Shown piece after piece: positions 57,366-63,225 of a stretch of 63,225 nucleotides of DNA; position 1 is the stretch's first letter, and every line of letters begins with the position of its first letter. Source of the stretch: Clostridiales bacterium (GTDB lineage Bacteria > Bacillota > Clostridia > Peptostreptococcales > Anaerovoracaceae); NCBI GenBank assembly GCA_028725765.1, contig JAQYRL010000049.1:1-63225 (forward strand). Direction: 5' to 3'. The notes under the pieces were generated by a model. The model was not told where the DNA came from. It saw only the letters and a list, made by a program, of their open reading frames with translations, and did no database searches. The translations under genes and the position numbers were made by a program.

Positions 57366-59615
57366 ATGACAGAAATCAGAAAGATTATTAAAAGAGATGG
57401 TAGAACTGCTGAGTTTGATATTGACAAAATCTCAACAGCAATATTTAAAGCAGCTCAGGTCCTTGGTGGAAATGATAAGGAGATGGCCACATATCTTGCT
57501 AAGCAGGTTGAACTATATTTGACAGAAGTTTGTCATAATAATATGCCAACTGTCGAACAAATCCAGGATGCCGTTGAAAAAATTCTAATAGAAAACGGCC
57601 ATGCAAGGACCGCTAAGGAATATATTTTATATAGAGCTGAGAGAACCCGAGTTAGGGATATGAATACCAAGCTCATGAAAATATACGAAGATTTGACATT
57701 CGTAGATGCTAAAGATAATGATATTAAAAGAGAAAATGCAAATATTGATGGAAACACTGCAATGGGCACCATGCTTAAGTATGGGTCTGAAGGTGCTAAA
57801 GAATTCTATAAGATGTATGTGATTGATCCAAAGTTTGTAAAGGCTCATGAATCAGGTGATATACATATTCACGATATGGATTTTTACACATTAACTATGA
57901 CATGCTGCCAAATCGATCTGGTTTCTCTTTTAAAGGGAGGCTTTTCGACGGGACATGGCCATCTTAGAGAACCTAACGATATTGAAAGTTATGCAGCTCT
58001 TGCATGTATCGCAATTCAGTCAAATCAGAATGATCAGCACGGGGGTCAGTCCGTGCCTAATTTCGACTATGGAATGGCGCCAGGCGTAAGGAAAACATAC
58101 AGAAAACTTTATTGGACTAATCTTGGAAAGTTTCTTGAATTTATGGGTGACATTGAAAATGGTCCGAAAAAAATGAAAGAAATTGGAAACGATATTTTGA
58201 ATGAGTATAATCTCGAGCCTAAGATGGAATGGGATCAAAAATATACTGATATAGAGACAGAAGTTCTTTTAAAGCTTGATGGAATTAATGCAGAAGATTT
58301 GAAGAAAGCACAGGAAAAATCTAAAAACTTTGCGGATAGAGAAATTATTAGAAAAACGTATCAAGCAATGGAAGCTCTAATACATAATCTTAACACAATG
58401 CATTCAAGAGCTGGAGCACAGGTTCCTTTCAGTTCTATAAACTACGGAACTGATACATCGCCTGAAGGAAGACTGGTCATGAAATGCGTCATGGAAGCAA
58501 CTGAAGCTGGACTAGGCAATGGTGAAACACCAATATTCCCTATCCAAATATTTAAGGTTAAAGAGGGCGTAAGTTATAATCCTGAAGATCCCAACTATGA
58601 TTTATTTAAACTTGCATGCAGAACATCCGCTAAACGTCTCTTCCCTAACTTTAGTTTCCTAGATGCACCTTTCAACAAACAGTATTACATGGAAGGCCAT
58701 CCTGAAACGGAAATTGCTTACATGGGATGCAGAACGAGGGTAATAGGCAATGCATATGATCCAAATAGAGAAATCGTGTATGGAAGAGGAAATCTTTCAT
58801 TTACATCCATCAATTTACCTAGAATTGCAATTAAGTCAAAAGGTGATATAGATGCATTCTTTGAGTCACTTGATCAGAAAATAGATCTTTGTATAGGTCA
58901 GTTAAACGAAAGATTCAAAATACAGTCTCAAAAGAAGGTAATTAATTTCCCATTCCTTATGGGTCAGGGAGTTTGGATTGATTCTAAAAAACTCAAACCT
59001 ACTGATGATATAAGTGAAGTAATTAAGCATGGAACTCTTACTATTGGATTTATAGGTCTTGCTGAATGTCTTAAAGCTTTAATTGGACAGCATCATGGAG
59101 AATCAAAAGAGGCTCAGGAACTAGGACTAATGATAGTTGCATATATGAGAAAAAGAATGGATGAGGAAGCAAGGCGAACTGGTCTTAACTGGTCTCTGAT
59201 AGCAACTCCTGCGGAAGGACTGTCCGGAAGATTTGTTAGAATTGACAGGGAAAAATTTGGTGAGATACCAGGCGTTACGGATAGAGATTTTTATACTAAT
59301 AGCTTCCATGTTCCCGTATATTATAATATTGGAGCTTTTGACAAAATCAAGATAGAAGCGCCTTATCATGAATTGACAAATGGAGGACATATATCTTATA
59401 TAGAACTTGATGGCGATCCACTTAAAAACTTAGATGCATTTGAACAAGTTGTAAGATGTATGAAGGAAAATGGTGTAGGATATGGCTCTATAAATCATCC
59501 AGTTGACAGAGATCCATGCTGCGGATATACGGGTATAATAGATGACGTTTGCCCGCAGTGTGGCAGGAGAGAGAAAGTTGAGGAAGAACATTTTGAAAGA
59601 ATTCCGAGACTCTAA
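57366..59615 (+). CDS. nrdD: Anaerobic (class III) ribonucleoside-triphosphate reductase, ORF ends before glycyl-radical motif
   Basis: N-terminal ATP-cone (IIKRDGRTAEFDIDKISTAIFKAA); HIHDMDFYTLTMTCCQIDL; INHPVDRDPCCGYTGIIDDVCPQCGR zinc site; stops at FERIPRL. Confidence 0.93.
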   Translation: MTEIRKIIKRDGRTAEFDIDKISTAIFKAAQVLGGNDKEMATYLAKQVELYLTEVCHNNMPTVEQIQDAVEKILIENGHARTAKEYILYRAERTRVRDMNTKLMKIYEDLTFVDAKDNDIKRENANIDGNTAMGTMLKYGSEGAKEFYKMYVIDPKFVKAHESGDIHIHDMDFYTLTMTCCQIDLVSLLKGGFSTGHGHLREPNDIESYAALACIAIQSNQNDQHGGQSVPNFDYGMAPGVRKTYRKLYWTNLGKFLEFMGDIENGPKKMKEIGNDILNEYNLEPKMEWDQKYTDIETEVLLKLDGINAEDLKKAQEKSKNFADREIIRKTYQAMEALIHNLNTMHSRAGAQVPFSSINYGTDTSPEGRLVMKCVMEATEAGLGNGETPIFPIQIFKVKEGVSYNPEDPNYDLFKLACRTSAKRLFPNFSFLDAPFNKQYYMEGHPETEIAYMGCRTRVIGNAYDPNREIVYGRGNLSFTSINLPRIAIKSKGDIDAFFESLDQKIDLCIGQLNERFKIQSQKKVINFPFLMGQGVWIDSKKLKPTDDISEVIKHGTLTIGFIGLAECLKALIGQHHGESKEAQELGLMIVAYMRKRMDEEARRTGLNWSLIATPAEGLSGRFVRIDREKFGEIPGVTDRDFYTNSFHVPVYYNIGAFDKIKIEAPYHELTNGGHISYIELDGDPLKNLDAFEQVVRCMKENGVGYGSINHPVDRDPCCGYTGIIDDVCPQCGRREKVEEEHFERIPRL

Positions 59616-60186
59616 TTCAAGGTACAACTTAATAGATAGTGAAGAAACTGAAGAAAGTAAAAATCACGAATCTCTCAGAGTTGCTGGCATCATGAAGGAG
59701 TCAATAGTGGATGGCCCAGGCATCAGATATGCAATATTTTGTCAGGGCTGTCCCCATGATTGCGAAGGTTGTCACAACCCTTCCACACATAGTTTCGAAG
59801 AAGGCAAAAAAATAGAGATTTCTAGAATTCTAAAGAGCATTGATGAAAATCCCCTTATTCAGGGCGTAACATTCTCGGGTGGAGAGCCACTCTGTCAAGT
59901 TAGACCGTTTCTTAATCTTGCAAAAGAAGTTAAAAAAAGGAACTTACATCTTTTAATATACACGGGTTATACGATTGAAGAACTTGAAAAGCGAATGAAA
60001 AAGGAACCGGAACTTGAAGAGTTGCTGAGAACGGCAGATCATTTGATAGAAGGTAGATTTGTTCAAAATCTACGCAATCTATCGCTATTATATAGGGGAA
60101 GCAGTAATCAACGAATAATAGACCTTAAGGAATATTTTTCTACAGGAGAGATAATACCTTGCGAAAATATAATAATTAATTCCTAA
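59593..60186 (+). CDS. nrdG: Anaerobic ribonucleoside-triphosphate reductase activating protein
   Basis: RVAGIMKESIVDGPGIRYAIFCQGCPHDCEGCHNP radical SAM motif; GVTFSGGEPLCQ. Start uncertain: TTG 59593 preceded by GAGGAA is plausible; supplied ORF starts at 59542. Confidence 0.9.
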   Translation: MKEFRDSNSRYNLIDSEETEESKNHESLRVAGIMKESIVDGPGIRYAIFCQGCPHDCEGCHNPSTHSFEEGKKIEISRILKSIDENPLIQGVTFSGGEPLCQVRPFLNLAKEVKKRNLHLLIYTGYTIEELEKRMKKEPELEELLRTADHLIEGRFVQNLRNLSLLYRGSSNQRIIDLKEYFSTGEIIPCENIIINS

Positions 60187-60201
60187 TATACGATATTTTT
60201 C

Positions 60202-60231
60202 TTGCAAAACTCAATTATTTTGTGCTATAAT
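60202..60231 (+). promoter_or_regulatory. Candidate rpmB promoter
   Basis: TTGCAA (60202-60207), 18-nt spacer, extended -10 TGC-TATAAT (60226-60231). Confidence 0.6.
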
Positions 60232-60297
60232 ATCGGTTGTTGTATAAATTTTGAAATTTTAAAGCATATGCTAAACATAGAAAGGGAGGTGCGGTAG

Positions 60298-60489
60298 ATG
60301 TCAAGAAAGTGTGAAATCTGCGGTAAAGGACAGGCTTCAGGAAACAAAGTTTCCCATTCCATGAGACATACAAGAAGAAAGTGGAATGCAAATATCCAAA
60401 CTGTTAAGATTAACGATAATGGAACCATAAGAAGGGCTAACGTTTGTACTAAGTGTATTAAGTCGAACAAAATTAACCGTGCCGTATAG
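60298..60489 (+). CDS. rpmB: 50S ribosomal protein L28
   Basis: MSRKCEICGKGQASGNKVSHSMRHTRRKWNANIQ with Cys pairs. Confidence 0.97.
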   Translation: MSRKCEICGKGQASGNKVSHSMRHTRRKWNANIQTVKINDNGTIRRANVCTKCIKSNKINRAV

Positions 60490-60503
60490 TTAAATTTGGC
60501 TTT

Positions 60504-60526
60504 AACCCGCAAAATGCGGGTTTTTT
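60504..60526 (+). terminator. Rho-independent terminator after rpmB
   Basis: aacccgc-aaaat-gcgggtt followed by T run. Confidence 0.85.
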
Positions 60527-60565
60527 CTTACCTTTGTATATAATCATAGCTAAAGGATATATAGA

Positions 60566-60967
60566 ATGAATATTACAATTCAAACTGATTTAGGTGAAAT
60601 ATCTGTTGAAAAAAATTACTTTGCACAAAAAATATTATCTGTTTTGATGCAGGTAAGATGGAGGGGAAGGTTTTATCATGCTAACTATAAATCTAAACTT
60701 TTAGTGGAAGAGAACAAACCATCATTGGTCGCTTTTTCCGATGTTTTAGAAGTCTCGGAGATTAATAATGGAATCTATCTTTCAATACCGCTTATTGCTG
60801 ATTTTGGAATGCCATTAAAATCTAATACTTCTGATCTCATCAAAGATATTTTTTTGGAATTCGGTAAAATGGACATGCCAATTAAAAAAATCACTGTCCA
60901 CATAGTTGGCGTTAAGTCAAAGCATGTTGCGCCAAGGAATATAAAATTTACTGTGAATAGAAAGTAA
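60566..60967 (+). CDS. Divergent Asp23/Gls24-like envelope protein
   Basis: G.ISVEKNYFAQKIL...YLSIPLIADFGMPL...KKITVHIVGVKS layout; position between rpmB and recG matches the yloU-type neighbourhood. Confidence 0.55.
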   Translation: MNITIQTDLGEISVEKNYFAQKILSVLMQVRWRGRFYHANYKSKLLVEENKPSLVAFSDVLEVSEINNGIYLSIPLIADFGMPLKSNTSDLIKDIFLEFGKMDMPIKKITVHIVGVKSKHVAPRNIKFTVNRK

Positions 60968-60972
60968 ATAAT

Positions 60973-63042
60973 ATGCTTAATAAGATGCTTAGTCAATCGA
61001 TTGATACGCTTAAGGGTATTGGAAAAAGTAAAATGAAAACTTTTTCTGAACATAATATTACTACCCTGAGAGATTTAATCCTATATCTTCCTAAAAGTTA
61101 TGAAGATAGAAGAAATCCTACTGCAATTCGGAATATTAATAGCGAAGGCAGCTATTTTGTTGTGGGAAGAGTTTTAAACAAGAATTTTAAAAGTAATTGG
61201 AAGAAGTCCATCCTAAATTTTGATGTGATTGATTCTAGTGGTGCTATGATTCATGTAACTTTTTTCAATGCTTTTTATATAAATAATTTAATTAAAGAGG
61301 GTAAAGTATATTCTTTTTATGGACAAATTAACTATAATTTAGGATGGCTTCAGATGATTCATCCAGAGTTTTGTGAAGCGGAGAGCGAGTCAGATATAAG
61401 GGGCATCGTACCCGTATATTCAAATATAAGTTCTATATCTGGCAGACAGATTAGAAATTTTATTAAACAAATTAACGATATTGATCCGCTTGAATACATT
61501 GAAGAATGGATTCCAGAAAGCATTTTAAACACTGCAAATGTATGTTCTATTTCCTATGCACTTAAGGGTATACATTTCCCTAAGACGAAATCTCAAATTT
61601 TAGAAGGACGATATAGACTAATATTTGGCGAACTACTTACACTTGAAACTGGTCTTCTTTTAATCAAGGGCAGGAGTAGAGGCGATAAATTTGGACCTGT
61701 TATTACAGGTGAGCGGATGTGGGATTATATTGATAAACTACCATTTGAACTGACAGAAGATCAAAAAAAAGCAGCATCGGATATTTCAAGCGACCTAAGT
61801 TCATCAAGACCTATGAATAGACTTATCCAAGGTGATGTTGGCTCAGGGAAAACTGTTTTGGCTGAATCATCTATGTATGCTGTGGCTAAAGCTGGATATC
61901 AAAGTGCTTTTATGGCGCCGACTGAAATTTTAGCAAAACAACATTATGACACTATTTCTAAAACTTTTAATAAATATGGATTAAAGTGCGGTTTGCTTGT
62001 TAGCAATCAAAGTCAAAAACTGAAGAAAAGTGTATTAAATGATCTTAAAGGTGGTAAAATAGACGTTGTAATAGGAACTCACGCTGTCATTAGCGACAAG
62101 GTTAAATTTAATAAACTTGGACTGGTAATTACTGATGAGCAACATAGGTTTGGGGTTAATCAAAGACGAATGTTATCTGAAAAATCTACAAATCCAAACG
62201 TTATGGTCATGACGGCAACTCCTATACCAAGGACAATCGCAGTCGTTGTATTTGGTGATCTTGATATTTCAATTATCAAAACAATGCCCAAGGGAAGGAA
62301 AAAAATTATTACACGAGTAAGTAGTGATTCTTCCAATTCAAAAATATCAAGAGATAAGGTATATGAAAATCTAAGAGAAGAAATAAGAAAGGGCAGACAA
62401 GGTTATGTTATTGCCCCTCTAATCGATGAATCTGATGTTATAGATGCAAACTCAGCTACAAAACTTTTTGAAGAAATGCAATTAAAATTCCCAGATATCA
62501 AGATTGCTCTTTTGCATGGTGAAATGAATGCCGAAACAAAAGAAAAGATAATGGAAGATTTTTATAATAATAAAATTTCTCTTCTGGTATCTACAGTAGT
62601 GATCGAAGTTGGTATCAATGTCCCAAATGCCACTGTAATGGTCATAGAAAATACAGAACGTTTTGGACTTGCTCAACTTCATCAGCTAAGAGGCAGAGTT
62701 GGTAGAGGAGGAGATCAATCTTATTGTTATCTTATACTAAACTCAAAGTCTGAAACTGCAATTACTAGGGCAGAAATAATGGAGTCGACATCTGACGGAT
62801 TTATCATTGCAGAAGAGGATTTAAAGCTAAGGGGACCTGGTGATATACTTGGAAAAAGACAGCATGGTCTTCCAGATTTAATGTTTGCACACCTAACAAA
62901 ACATATTGATGTCTTGAAAAAAACGCTGCAAATTGCCAATGAAATACTTGCCGATGATCCGAATTTAGCAAAAGAGAAAAATAAAATGTTAAAATCTAAG
63001 ATTAAAGAGTTATATGGAGATAATTTAAATCTGACATTGTAA
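60973..63042 (+). CDS. recG: ATP-dependent DNA helicase RecG
   Basis: Wedge/OB region, GDVGSGKTVLAE, ITDEQHRFGVNQR, TATPIPRTIAV, QLHQLRGRVGRG. Confidence 0.97.
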   Translation: MLNKMLSQSIDTLKGIGKSKMKTFSEHNITTLRDLILYLPKSYEDRRNPTAIRNINSEGSYFVVGRVLNKNFKSNWKKSILNFDVIDSSGAMIHVTFFNAFYINNLIKEGKVYSFYGQINYNLGWLQMIHPEFCEAESESDIRGIVPVYSNISSISGRQIRNFIKQINDIDPLEYIEEWIPESILNTANVCSISYALKGIHFPKTKSQILEGRYRLIFGELLTLETGLLLIKGRSRGDKFGPVITGERMWDYIDKLPFELTEDQKKAASDISSDLSSSRPMNRLIQGDVGSGKTVLAESSMYAVAKAGYQSAFMAPTEILAKQHYDTISKTFNKYGLKCGLLVSNQSQKLKKSVLNDLKGGKIDVVIGTHAVISDKVKFNKLGLVITDEQHRFGVNQRRMLSEKSTNPNVMVMTATPIPRTIAVVVFGDLDISIIKTMPKGRKKIITRVSSDSSNSKISRDKVYENLREEIRKGRQGYVIAPLIDESDVIDANSATKLFEEMQLKFPDIKIALLHGEMNAETKEKIMEDFYNNKISLLVSTVVIEVGINVPNATVMVIENTERFGLAQLHQLRGRVGRGGDQSYCYLILNSKSETAITRAEIMESTSDGFIIAEEDLKLRGPGDILGKRQHGLPDLMFAHLTKHIDVLKKTLQIANEILADDPNLAKEKNKMLKSKIKELYGDNLNLTL

Positions 63043-63225
63043 TTGATTTTAAGAAAATTTCTTTTTATACTGTATTGTACAAATAGGAGACCAACTATGA
63101 AAAGTCAAGATAAAATTTAGCAAAAAATAGAATAATTTATTTTGCAAAAACAGTGCAAGCCAAAAAGACCTCCCATGAGGAAGCCTCAAAAAACATATGG
63201 GCGGAATCTAATCTAATTTAAATTC

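Noticed and set aside
59542-59592. Using the supplied ATG at 59542 as nrdG start
   Set aside because: It would overlap 74 bp of nrdD; a TTG at 59593 with GAGGAA is more plausible, though the true start is unresolved.
63043-63225. Tiny ORF MKSQDKI and hairpin-like 'cctcccatgaggaagcctc' at window end, possibly a terminator of a minus-strand gene
   Set aside because: Too short and cut by the window edge to assign.
1-63225. tRNA, rRNA, prophage, toxin-antitoxin or defence system genes
   Set aside because: None recognised; the only mobile element is the group II intron.

Overview
AT-rich Firmicutes/Clostridia-type chromosomal segment, mostly ordinary housekeeping genes in tight same-strand operons. 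From left to right it contains: (1) the 3' part of a sortase-anchored InlB-repeat surface protein, followed by its terminator and a group IIC-type intron with reverse transcriptase inserted just behind that terminator; (2) an ABC-2 exporter; (3) a minus-strand SGNH/DUF4358/MBOAT/DHHW surface-polymer O-acylation cluster; (4) valS-folC-GNAT-thrE(split)-glyA-plsX-rnc-smc-ftsY-der-plsY-gpsA-miaB; (5) a continuous run of about 19 kb and 20 genes encoding the C5 tetrapyrrole pathway and anaerobic cobalamin pathway (cbiD to cbiC), without nucleotide-loop genes; (6) cls, an M50 protease, T-box-ileS, rlmN, an M20 amidohydrolase, a GH25 lysozyme, a degenerate M20C-like protein, a GNAT, nrdDG, rpmB, an Asp23-like gene and recG. 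I did not find a clearly new multi-gene system. The strongest second-look signals are: an nrdD ORF that stops before its glycyl-radical motif, with a possible remnant tail in the frame used by nrdG; an IleRS whose HIGH signature reads GIHH; a membrane-anchored PepD-like protein that seems to have lost its metal ligands; a six-cysteine cluster inside ValRS; and a HemA lacking the dimerisation domain. All family calls are from reading protein motifs, with no database search.
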